Below are positions 1 to 6,386 of a stretch of DNA of 9,064 bases, one piece after another. The position numbers and the translations under genes are program-made. Location of the stretch: assembly GCA_024644185.1 (NCBI GenBank), contig JAHELM010000061.1, positions 1 to 9,064 on the forward strand, written 5' to 3'. The notes beneath the pieces are model-generated. The model was not told the DNA's origin. It searched no databases and saw nothing but the letters and a program-made list of their open reading frames with translations. The number at the start of each line of letters is the position of its first letter. The first letter of the stretch is position 1. This DNA is from Rhodospirillales bacterium. GTDB taxonomy: Bacteria > Pseudomonadota > Alphaproteobacteria > UBA8366 > JADFVY01.

Positions 1-1197
1 AACACCATTCCGTTTGCGCGGATGCCGCTCTAAAAGCTCCCGGTAGACGGAGGCATATTCGCGAGTGACCTTGTCCAGGGAAAATTCTTCCCGCACCAGC
101 GTCTGGGCCCGTTGCCCCATCTGGCGGCGGAGTTCGGGCTGTTCCGCCAGTTCAACGATTGCTTCGGCCAGGGGCGCGATCGACCCTTGGGGCACGATCA
201 TGCCAGTCACCCGATGCCGTGCCACGTCCCGGCAACCGGGGGCATCGGAAGCAACCAGCGCCACACCGAGGGCGCCCGCTTCGAGAAGAACCCGCGGCAC
301 GCCTTCGCGATACATGGTGGGAAGGACCAGAATGTCGGTCAGGCTCAGCAACGCGGGGACATCCTTCCGGGGGCCGAGATAGTCGACGTATTGCGCATAA
401 TTGCCGATCGTCTGCGCGTCGATCGCCTGCTTTCCCTCGGTTTCCCGGGGACCGACAAGAATGAAGCGCAGCTTCGGCTGTTGCCGTCCCGCGATCTCGG
501 CGGCCTTCAGAAATTCAATCACCCCTTTTTCCCGGATGACGCGCGAGACCATGGCAACGACGATCCCGTCCGACAGCCCCAAATCCGACTTCAGGGCGGC
601 AATCCGGGCTGATGGCGGAACGCTGGCGAGGAGGGCTTCGACATCGACGCCGGATCCTCGGATCAGCCGCGCCTTGCCTTCTCTGACCATGGCATGGGCA
701 CGGAAGAACGCCATGTCGTCTTCGTTCTGAAAGACCGTGATGTCGGCCAGGCGATCGAGGTAGCGGTGGGTGCCGATATAGGCCAGCCGCAGAAGTCCAT
801 GAGACCCTGGGGCGAACAAGCGGCCCATGCCGGTTATCGTGTTGACCACGCGGCCGATGCGCGCCCTTCTGGCGGCTATGGCAGCCACCAGGTTTGGCTT
901 GGTATCGAAGGCGTGGACCAGGTCAGGAGACAGGTTGCGGAAAATCCGGATCAGGTCCGTAACGGACCGGTAATCGGCCAACGGATCGACCGATCGGCTG
1001 AGCCGGTACCGGTAGTAGGGAATTCCTGCCGCTTCGAATGGGTCTGCATTCTCGGTTCCGCAGACAGCGACGGAAAAACCCGCGGCTCGCAGCCGCTGTA
1101 ACAGCGGTATCCTCATCCGGACGTCGTCACCGCCGACGTAGCAGATGCGGGGCGCCTCTCGCGGCCCGGTGGGCTGAGTGATTGGCCTGGAAGTCAC
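1..1197 (-). CDS. GT4-family glycosyltransferase, 3' end off the left edge
   Basis: This open frame reads leftward from a GTG at 1197 through 399 codons without a stop, so only its last few residues should be missing; GT4 enzymes are usually 370-420 aa. It probably transfers a sugar from a nucleotide donor to a lipid-linked oligosaccharide at the inner face of the membrane. The N-terminal Rossmann half (about 17-190) has PDLVHAFDTKPN near 91-102 and NTITGMGRLF near 119-128, as in capsule and O-antigen GT4 enzymes. The C-terminal half has VSRVIREKG near 218-225 and the donor-site motif YREGVPRVLLEAGALG at 296-311, with an intact E-x7-E pair (E298, E306). No signal peptide or membrane segment is apparent. 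The GTG overlaps the stop of the upstream ATPase gene as GTGA, which suggests coupled translation. The next in-frame ATG would remove the start of the first beta strand, so GTG is preferred. The sugar specificity cannot be read. Confidence 0.9.
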   Translation of the reverse strand, partial: MTSRPITQPTGPREAPRICYVGGDDVRMRIPLLQRLRAAGFSVAVCGTENADPFEAAGIPYYRYRLSRSVDPLADYRSVTDLIRIFRNLSPDLVHAFDTKPNLVAAIAARRARIGRVVNTITGMGRLFAPGSHGLLRLAYIGTHRYLDRLADITVFQNEDDMAFFRAHAMVREGKARLIRGSGVDVEALLASVPPSARIAALKSDLGLSDGIVVAMVSRVIREKGVIEFLKAAEIAGRQQPKLRFILVGPRETEGKQAIDAQTIGNYAQYVDYLGPRKDVPALLSLTDILVLPTMYREGVPRVLLEAGALGVALVASDAPGCRDVARHRVTGMIVPQGSIAPLAEAIVELAEQPELRRQMGQRAQTLVREEFSLDKVTREYASVYRELLERHPRKRNGV

Positions 1198-2099
1198 AGC
1201 GGCACGCCGACCCGGATTTTTTCCGCCATATTCCTGATATCGGCGCTTAACTGATGCCTGTCGACCGTACCGACGATGCCGGGAAGATTGTTCAGCCCGC
1301 CTGTTTGCAGCGTCTCCAGGGCTTCAAGCATGCAGCGGAGGCTGATGCGGTTCCATCCTTCGCCGAAGCCATGCACCAGGGCGGAATCGCAGACCAGGTT
1401 GATGAGCCGCGGTATGCCCTGGCTGAACCAGTACGCAGCGGTACTGGCCTCGATATCGAAGAGATTGGCGCTACCCCCCGCTTGCGTAACGCGGTATCGG
1501 ATATAGTCGCGCGTTTCCTGTGGGGTAAATGCGGACAATTGATAGCTGACCGAGATTCGCTGAGCGAACTGCCGCAGTTGCGGGCGGTTCAGTTTTTCCA
1601 GAAGCTCTGGCTGGCCGGCGAGGATGACCTGGAGGATCGGCTTCTTTTCCAGATTGACGTTGGAGAGGATACGGAGTTCCTCCAGCGCCTTCATGCTGAG
1701 ATTTTGCGCTTCGTCGATGATCAGGAAGCTGCGCCGCCCCGCCGCATGTTCGGCTTCAAGAAATTCGATGAACTTCCGATACCGGACGGCCGGCTTTCTC
1801 GAATGGTCGTCAACGCCGAACGCGCTGAGCATCCAGTCGAGCAGGCTGCCGAAGCCGTGATGCGTGCTTTCGATCAAACCGATATTCGCGTTCTCCCCGA
1901 TCCTGCGCAGGAAATGTTTGATCATCAGGGTCTTGCCGGTTCCGACCTCGCCCGTGATCAGCGTGAAGCTGGCCTGTCCAAGGACGGCGAATTCCAGCAT
2001 GTTCAGAGCCTTGCGATGTCTGTGGCTCAGAAAAAGGAAATCGGGATCGGGCAATAGAGAAAATGGCTTCTCGGAAAGACCATAGAACGCTTCATACAT
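1194..2099 (-). CDS. ExeA/GspA-like AAA ATPase, XrtA-associated type
   Basis: This 301-aa cytoplasmic P-loop ATPase begins MYEAFYGLSEKPFSLLPDP, the usual start of the ExeA/GspA family. Walker A is GEVGTGKT (50-57), Walker B is SFLIIDEAQN (124-133), a sensor-1-like strand ILQVILAGQPEL lies at 155-166, a likely arginine finger is R181 in RQFAQRI, and a sensor-2-like GIPRLINLVCD lies at 228-238. The C-terminal peptidoglycan-binding domain of true ExeA is absent, as in the shorter ATPases that accompany exosortase-type polysaccharide loci. Its exact role in those loci is not established; it may power or position assembly components. The start is supported by GAGG seven bases upstream and by an in-frame TGA immediately before the ATG. 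It lies 114 bases after the kinase-like gene and overlaps the glycosyltransferase start by 4 bases. ATPase identity is firm; the XrtA link rests on context and family memory. Confidence 0.9.
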   Translation of the reverse strand: MYEAFYGLSEKPFSLLPDPDFLFLSHRHRKALNMLEFAVLGQASFTLITGEVGTGKTLMIKHFLRRIGENANIGLIESTHHGFGSLLDWMLSAFGVDDHSRKPAVRYRKFIEFLEAEHAAGRRSFLIIDEAQNLSMKALEELRILSNVNLEKKPILQVILAGQPELLEKLNRPQLRQFAQRISVSYQLSAFTPQETRDYIRYRVTQAGGSANLFDIEASTAAYWFSQGIPRLINLVCDSALVHGFGEGWNRISLRCMLEALETLQTGGLNNLPGIVGTVDRHQLSADIRNMAEKIRVGVPL

Positions 2100-2139
2100 T
2101 CACATGCCTCGCGCACTGGCTCGCATGGGTGCCTGGCCC

Positions 2140-2161
2140 CGGCGGCACACTGGCGCCGCCG
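2140..2161 (-). other. Intercistronic stem-loop between kinase and ATPase genes
   Basis: Two 7-base arms (CGGCGGC and GCCGCCG on the plus strand) are perfectly complementary across an 8-base loop. The element sits in the 114-base gap after the kinase-like gene stop. No T-tract follows on the transcribed strand, so it is not a standard terminator. It could stabilise or separate the two parts of the mRNA. It could also be chance in GC-rich DNA. Confidence 0.3.
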
Positions 2162-2213
2162 CCCTCAAGGTTTGCGACGCGCGGAGCAGGGCGAGTTGCG
2201 CCGTCATTGTCTG

Positions 2214-3071
2214 TCAATAATAGGGGTACATGTTCTCGTCGCGCGAACAATTCAGCACCGTACCGAACAGGTTATGGTCTTTCAGCAGGGACAGGCAGGT
2301 CTGAATTTCTCCCGCCTGGGTCTGTCCCTCACGCACGACCAAAAGCGTCGCGTGGATGTACTGCAGTGCCACCAGGGCATCGTCGCCGCTGAGCAATGGC
2401 GGCAAGTCGTAGATCACGATCCGGTCGGGGTAGCGCGATCCCAGCTCGTGCATCAACTCGGCCACTCGCGGGGATGCAAGAACTTCGGAGGAGTTTCTGA
2501 CCGGAAGTCCGGCGGGAAGCAGGACGAGGCGGCCGATATCGAGGGCAACCAGACATTCCGAGAGTTCGACGCCGCCATTGAGATAGTCGACGAGACCGGG
2601 GCCCGGATTCAGATCGAAATATTTCTGCTGCGTCGGTCGCCGCAGATCGAAATCGACCAGAAGCACCGTGCAGTTCGGATCCAGCGCGGTGCTGATCGCA
2701 AGGTTGGCGGCCGTCAGCGACTTTCCGGCATTCGGGCCCGCACCGCAGATGCCGAGCGAGCGCTTTCCGCTGGCGGAGAGCCGCCTGAGTACCTGGGCCC
2801 GCAGCATGCGGTAGCGATCTGCGATGCCGTTTCCGGTCTCCGCCGCGATCAGGCGATGTTTGGCCAGCGTATCGGGGGAAACCGCATGCTTTCGCGTCTG
2901 TTCGAGGCGAAATACCGATTTCGCCGCGTTCGGGGGGCTTGGGTCGACGGCTGGCGATCCCGATCCATTGGCTGCCTCGGCGGGAAATAACGCTCGCCGG
3001 TCCTGCTCGTCGAGTTGCCGCAAGCCGTGCTGCTTGCGCGCCTTGACCAGAGCCTTTTCCAACGGGTCCAC
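2214..3071 (-). CDS. CpsD/CapB-type BY-kinase-like ATPase
   Basis: This 285-aa soluble protein has the bacterial tyrosine kinase (BY-kinase) fold of CpsD, CapB and the cytoplasmic part of Wzc. After a polar N-terminal stretch (1-80) comes ADRYRMLRAQVLRRL (84-98), matching the YRxLR helix of the family. Walker A is GAGPNAGKS (110-118), Walker A' is VLLVDFDLRRP (136-146), and Walker B is RIVIYDLPPLL (217-227). The last residues, MYPYY, hold three tyrosines (282, 284, 285), a short version of the tail that is autophosphorylated in this family. It should pair with the chain-length protein encoded 17 bases upstream and control polymer length or export through phosphorylation cycles. The start is GTG, with GGAGG nine bases upstream (3081-3085). 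N280 onward is too short for a long tyrosine cluster, so kinase activity is likely but not certain. Being separate from the membrane partner resembles CpsC/CpsD and XrtA-type loci rather than fused Wzc. Confidence 0.9.
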   Translation of the reverse strand: MDPLEKALVKARKQHGLRQLDEQDRRALFPAEAANGSGSPAVDPSPPNAAKSVFRLEQTRKHAVSPDTLAKHRLIAAETGNGIADRYRMLRAQVLRRLSASGKRSLGICGAGPNAGKSLTAANLAISTALDPNCTVLLVDFDLRRPTQQKYFDLNPGPGLVDYLNGGVELSECLVALDIGRLVLLPAGLPVRNSSEVLASPRVAELMHELGSRYPDRIVIYDLPPLLSGDDALVALQYIHATLLVVREGQTQAGEIQTCLSLLKDHNLFGTVLNCSRDENMYPYY

Positions 3072-3080
3072 GGTGAGTGT

Positions 3081-3085
3081 CCTCC
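3081..3085 (-). promoter_or_regulatory. Shine-Dalgarno GGAGG for the kinase-like gene
   Basis: GGAGG on the minus strand lies nine bases before the GTG at 3071. It supports this GTG as the true start even though it is not an ATG. The site lies in the 17-base gap after the chain-length gene. Confidence 0.6.
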
Positions 3086-3088
3086 ACC

Positions 3089-4831
3089 CTAGCCTTTGAA
3101 CGAACGATAAGCGTCGAACTCGTTCGCCCGGTCCTCGATGAGTCCCATGAAAATTCCCAGTGCATTGCGCAGGTCGGGGCTTAGAACGAAAAGTATGGCG
3201 ATGACGGCCACCCCGGCCGCGACGCTCGTCGCGCCAATCTTCCAGGCCCGAACGGTGTCCGCGACGGTCCTGATCCTGGGGATGACGACAAGCGGCGGGA
3301 CGCCGGCAACTTCGGTCAGTTGGCGGGAACCGTAGACCGAATAATCCATCGCCTCCGACAAGACCGCGCTGCCGATCGCCAGGGTAAGCGACAGCACGGT
3401 TCCGGCGACCGCGACGACCAGAAGGTTGGGCGCCACCGGTTCGAGCGGAAGGGTCGGGGCCTCCAGAAGACCGAACTGTTCCGTCCTCTGCTGTGACTCC
3501 ATGGCCTCGTCAAGTTCGGCCTGTCTCTGCTTTGCCAGCATATCCGTGTAGCCCGCCACCGCACCCTCGTATTCGCGCATCAGGGCGCGGTATTCGCGTT
3601 CGACCTGAGGCGCCTGGCGAATGTCGTCGTCATATCGGGTCAGAAGGTCCTGCCGGGCCTTGCCTTGTTCGACGAGGGCGCGGTACTCGGCGCCTGTGGC
3701 GGCGAGCTCCGCATCGAGCTGGATGAGGGCCGGATTGGTCGGGGTGGTTTCCGTCGGTGCCCTGGCCAGCTTCGCCTCGACGGCGTCGAGTTCCCGCCTG
3801 ACCTTCAGGACTTCCGGGTGTTCGCTGGAATAGGTCCCGGTCAGCAGCGAGAGCTGGGCCCGAAGCTCGTCGCGCCTGGCGACGAGAACCGCGCGACCGC
3901 CACCACCCTGGACCTGTGCCTCGAGCGTTTCCAGTTCGCGGGACACCTTCTGCACGTCGGGATGGTCCGGCCCGTACCGGCTGCTGAGGGTAAGGTATTC
4001 CGATTGCAGCGCGCGGAGCCGGTCGGCGGCGGTCCATTGCGTCGGGTCCTTTGGCGGCGCGTCCGCCGGATCGATCTTCGCCATCTGCGCCGTCAGATAG
4101 ATACGCTTCTCGTCGAGTGCCTGCAGCCGCTTTGCAGCGTCCTGCAATTCGCGCTGAACCTGTTCCCGCTGGGACAGCTTGACCGCGATCTGATCGGGCA
4201 ACTGGTCCGCGTATTGTTCCTTGAATGCCGCGAGCTTCGCCTCGGACCGGTCTACCGTCAGCCGAAGCTTTTCCGTTTCCGATCGCAAGAAGGTCACCGT
4301 GTCGGCGACCCGTTCCCGCTGCATCCGGGAGTTTTCGTCGAGATAGAGCGTGACAAGCGCCTGCAGAGCATTCCGGGCCGTCTCGGGATCGCGATAATCG
4401 AACGACAGCGTAAAGGCGATCGTCGGCGCGATCCGGCGCGAGTTTCGCGGATCTATGCCCTCGGCGGTGACGAGTTCCAGATTGATGCGTTTGCGCATCG
4501 CCTTGGCCACCTGGCTCGCCGCCTCGCGGACCCGATCTTCCTTGTAGAGATCCAGGCGCTCGATGACCGACAACAGATTGGCTGTCGTCATGATCCGCTG
4601 CGCGATGATCTGAATACGCTGATCGGCGTAACTGTCCGCCGCGGACCCCAGGAGGTCCTGCTGAAAATTGGGCTCTTCGATCAGGATTGTCGCGACCGAT
4701 CGATAGGTCGGGGGCCAGAGGACCGCCAGGACAAGGGTCGCTGCCAGGCCGAGAAGAAGCAGAAATGCCAGGCGGCCGGAACGCCTCCTGACGATATTCA
4801 GAACGTCTCTCGGAGCGTGCACCTGAAACAT
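3089..4831 (-). CDS. Wzz/GumC-type polysaccharide chain-length determinant, XrtA-type
   Basis: This 580-aa inner-membrane protein should set polymer chain length and bridge to the export pore. TM1 is about 21-39, followed by a Wzz-like periplasmic stretch (TYRSVATILIEEP at 42-54). A long coiled coil (about 170-455) is rich in K, R, E and Q. TM2 is about 469-491, followed by the usual post-TM2 segment SEAMDYSVYGSRQLTEVAGVP and then PLVVIPRI. A third helix (about 532-550) precedes a polar tail. Two-helix Wzz proteins lack this third helix; I recall it from exosortase-locus family members of about 500 aa. The coiled coil has two copies of a Y-x3-HP-x-V motif (284-304 and 332-352), which may explain part of the extra length. 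There is no kinase domain; that function is encoded 17 bases downstream. AGGG lies just upstream of the ATG, which is a weak ribosome site. It lies 68 bases after the epimerase gene and is probably cotranscribed with it. Confidence 0.92.
   Translation of the reverse strand: MFQVHAPRDVLNIVRRRSGRLAFLLLLGLAATLVLAVLWPPTYRSVATILIEEPNFQQDLLGSAADSYADQRIQIIAQRIMTTANLLSVIERLDLYKEDRVREAASQVAKAMRKRINLELVTAEGIDPRNSRRIAPTIAFTLSFDYRDPETARNALQALVTLYLDENSRMQRERVADTVTFLRSETEKLRLTVDRSEAKLAAFKEQYADQLPDQIAVKLSQREQVQRELQDAAKRLQALDEKRIYLTAQMAKIDPADAPPKDPTQWTAADRLRALQSEYLTLSSRYGPDHPDVQKVSRELETLEAQVQGGGGRAVLVARRDELRAQLSLLTGTYSSEHPEVLKVRRELDAVEAKLARAPTETTPTNPALIQLDAELAATGAEYRALVEQGKARQDLLTRYDDDIRQAPQVEREYRALMREYEGAVAGYTDMLAKQRQAELDEAMESQQRTEQFGLLEAPTLPLEPVAPNLLVVAVAGTVLSLTLAIGSAVLSEAMDYSVYGSRQLTEVAGVPPLVVIPRIRTVADTVRAWKIGATSVAAGVAVIAILFVLSPDLRNALGIFMGLIEDRANEFDAYRSFKG
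3776..3982 (-). repeat. Internal protein-level repeat in the chain-length gene
   Basis: This interval spans two related 21-residue units, residues 284-304 (DNA 3920-3982) and 332-352 (DNA 3776-3838), offset by 48 residues. Ten of 21 positions are identical: Y, H, P, V, K, V, R, E, L and a final E. The DNA copies have diverged, so any duplication is old. The units lie in the predicted periplasmic coiled coil. Confidence 0.6.
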
Positions 4832-4899
4832 TCAACCCTGCCTTTCGCCGGATGCCGCCCGCCGCCGCGATATCGGGCGGGGCGAGCGGCCTTCGGCAT

Positions 4900-6003
4900 C
4901 TACTTGACGGTTTCCCGTGCCGACATGTCCGGGCCGGGCGACCGGCTGACATGTCCTCCGCCGTTCATCTTTCCGGCGGGAAGGCTCTCGGCCAATACCG
5001 GCTCACCCAGCTCCTGGCCGTCCGTCAGGCGGCGCCGGTACATATGGTTGTGATATACCGGATCCTTGTAATCCGGCCGATCGGCGCGCACGAAATTCGC
5101 CAGCAAGGCGATTCCCTCGTCGATCGAATATTTGTACTGGAAGTTCAGAAGTTGCTGGATCTTCTCGGAAGACACCCGGTAATTCCGGTCGTCTTCCTTG
5201 GTCGTGACGAACGTCGCCGTGGACCCCGGAACGATGCTTTCGATCCGCTTGGCCAATTCGATCATATTGATCGATTCCACGCAGACGTTGAAAGCCTCGC
5301 GATCGATGCGGCCCGCATCCGCCTCGATGAGGGTCTTGATCGCCATGGCCGCGTCATAGGCGCTTGCGAAGGCGCGGTACTGCTTGCCTCCGAATATGCC
5401 GAACTTTCCTTCGGCTACGGCTTCGGCGGTCAATTTGTTGACGACCAGGTCGAAGCGTGGCCGCAGGGACGTGCCGAACACCGTTCCCAGGCGTACGGAA
5501 GCATAGATGCCGTTGATGTCCCTCTCGAATATCTTCTCCGACTCGATCTTCGTCCGCGCATAAAGCGAAACCGGAAACTTGCGCGACCCCTCGTTCAGCA
5601 GCATGCCGCTTGGCGCCGCGCCATACACGCTGCATGAAGACGAGAACAGAAGTCTCTTTGTCCGATAATGATTGCACACATCGACGATCAGCCTCGACGA
5701 GGCAATGTTGTGCAGCCATGTTTCATCTTCGTCCAGGCTGCAGGCCGGATCGCCGACCAGTCCACCCAGGTTGACGACGACGTCCGCGCCCTTCACGACT
5801 TCCGCCAGATCGTTGGCGTTTCGCATGTCGCCGGCGCGCAGTTTCAGATTCGGATACCTGAACTGCAGAGCGTCCAGATGGCGTCGACCGAAAAGAAACA
5901 GGTCAAGTACCGTTACCTCGTAACGATCCTCAAGCAGGAACCGGATCAGCCACGAGCCTATATATCCTGCCCCACCCAGGACAGTAACCTTTGTAGCCGT
6001 CAT
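4900..6003 (-). CDS. NAD-dependent epimerase/dehydratase (extended SDR)
   Basis: This 367-aa cytoplasmic enzyme belongs to the extended short-chain dehydrogenase/reductase group acting on nucleotide sugars. The Rossmann motif is GGAGYIG (10-16, G10/G13/G16). An acidic residue after strand 2 is D34 (TVLDLFLFG), and AGDMRN at 57-62 contains the usual adenine-contact aspartate. The catalytic region has SSSCSVYG (121-128) and Y148-x3-K152 (YARTK). The late segment YRVSSEKIQQLLNF (275-288) is typical of UDP-glucose epimerase-like proteins. The final 40 residues or so (about 325-367) are polar and look like a dispensable tail. It should make or modify a sugar precursor for the polymer; the substrate cannot be assigned. 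ATG at 6003 is preceded by GGGGGAG with a 5-base spacer. It is the first gene after the long AT-rich regulatory gap and probably heads the operon running to the left edge. Confidence 0.9.
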   Translation of the reverse strand: MTATKVTVLGGAGYIGSWLIRFLLEDRYEVTVLDLFLFGRRHLDALQFRYPNLKLRAGDMRNANDLAEVVKGADVVVNLGGLVGDPACSLDEDETWLHNIASSRLIVDVCNHYRTKRLLFSSSCSVYGAAPSGMLLNEGSRKFPVSLYARTKIESEKIFERDINGIYASVRLGTVFGTSLRPRFDLVVNKLTAEAVAEGKFGIFGGKQYRAFASAYDAAMAIKTLIEADAGRIDREAFNVCVESINMIELAKRIESIVPGSTATFVTTKEDDRNYRVSSEKIQQLLNFQYKYSIDEGIALLANFVRADRPDYKDPVYHNHMYRRRLTDGQELGEPVLAESLPAGKMNGGGHVSRSPGPDMSARETVK

Positions 6004-6072
6004 GATTGCTCCCCCAAATGAGCACAGTTTCCACCCTCACCCTACGCACCGCACTCCCATATGCCGGGGGTA

Positions 6073-6100
6073 TGCCCTGCCTCCCAAGACCGGCAGGGCA
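6073..6100 (-). promoter_or_regulatory. GC-rich hairpin in the epimerase leader
   Basis: Nine-base perfect arms (TGCCCTGCC and GGCAGGGCA on the plus strand) flank a 10-base loop. The hairpin lies 70-97 bases upstream of the epimerase ATG, within its probable 5' untranslated leader. No T-run follows on either strand, so it is not a canonical terminator. It may influence mRNA stability or translation. I recognise no known riboswitch class here. Confidence 0.4.
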
Positions 6101-6157
6101 ACGTTCACGAAATTCAACGTCTCTTTCTTTTCCCCTCGTGAGCGAACCATCGTATTA

Positions 6158-6173
6158 TTAACCAATTATTAAC
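6158..6173. promoter_or_regulatory. Candidate CtrA binding site (TTAA-N7-TTAAC)
   Basis: TTAA at 6158-6161, seven bases, then TTAAC at 6169-6173 matches the full CtrA consensus of alphaproteobacteria. It is part of a tandem 9-base repeat ATTATTAAC (6154-6162, 6165-6173), with a third related TTAAC at 6181-6185, so the units are spaced 11-12 bases. It overlaps the expected transcription start of the candidate promoter at 6178-6206, which would fit repression better than activation if that promoter is real. An AT-rich chance match is possible. Confidence 0.45.
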
Positions 6174-6177
6174 GAAC

Positions 6178-6206
6178 ATTTTAACGCAAAATGGTCGCCT
6201 GCGCAA
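6178..6206 (-). promoter_or_regulatory. Candidate sigma70 promoter for the epimerase operon
   Basis: On the minus strand TTGCGC (6206-6201) is separated by exactly 17 bases from TAAAAT (6183-6178), which is five of six for the -10 consensus; the -35 match is only three of six. Transcription would begin near 6170 and give a leader of about 167 bases before the epimerase ATG. It lies in DNA much richer in A and T than the genes around it. Confidence 0.35.
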
Positions 6207-6264
6207 TAGGGCCAGCCGAGAAATAACGTCAGAAAATTTTATAGAAGGGAACAAATAATATTTT

Positions 6265-6289
6265 TAATATTCTGGAGCTCAGAATATTA
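6265..6289. repeat. 25-base inverted repeat with perfect 10-base arms
   Basis: Arms TAATATTCTG (6265-6274) and CAGAATATTA (6280-6289) are perfect reverse complements around the 5-base centre GAGCT. No T-run adjoins it on either strand, so an operator is more likely than a terminator. It lies about 60 bases upstream of the candidate -35 element of the epimerase operon, a plausible spot for an activator. Confidence 0.5.
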
Positions 6290-6386
6290 CGCCGCGCGAA
6301 GATGCGGGAATACATAACCTCCGGACGGAGTGGCAAATATGAATTTGCAAAGAGGCAGAACGTATACTACCCGCCGGCGCGGAACC

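Noticed and set aside
2100..2207. 35-codon minus-strand frame ending in TGA directly before the ATPase ATG
   Set aside because: No ribosome site precedes its ATG, the product is an Ala/Arg-rich sequence typical of GC-rich noise, and it does not resemble an outer-membrane protein remnant.
3665..5053. Long plus-strand open frame (462 codons) antisense to the chain-length gene
   Set aside because: It mirrors a strongly supported gene, has no recognisable motif or ribosome site, and is expected from GC-rich third codon positions.
4852..5637. Plus-strand open frame of 261 codons antisense to the epimerase gene
   Set aside because: The opposite strand carries clear Rossmann and YxxxK motifs; this frame shows none and looks like a shadow.
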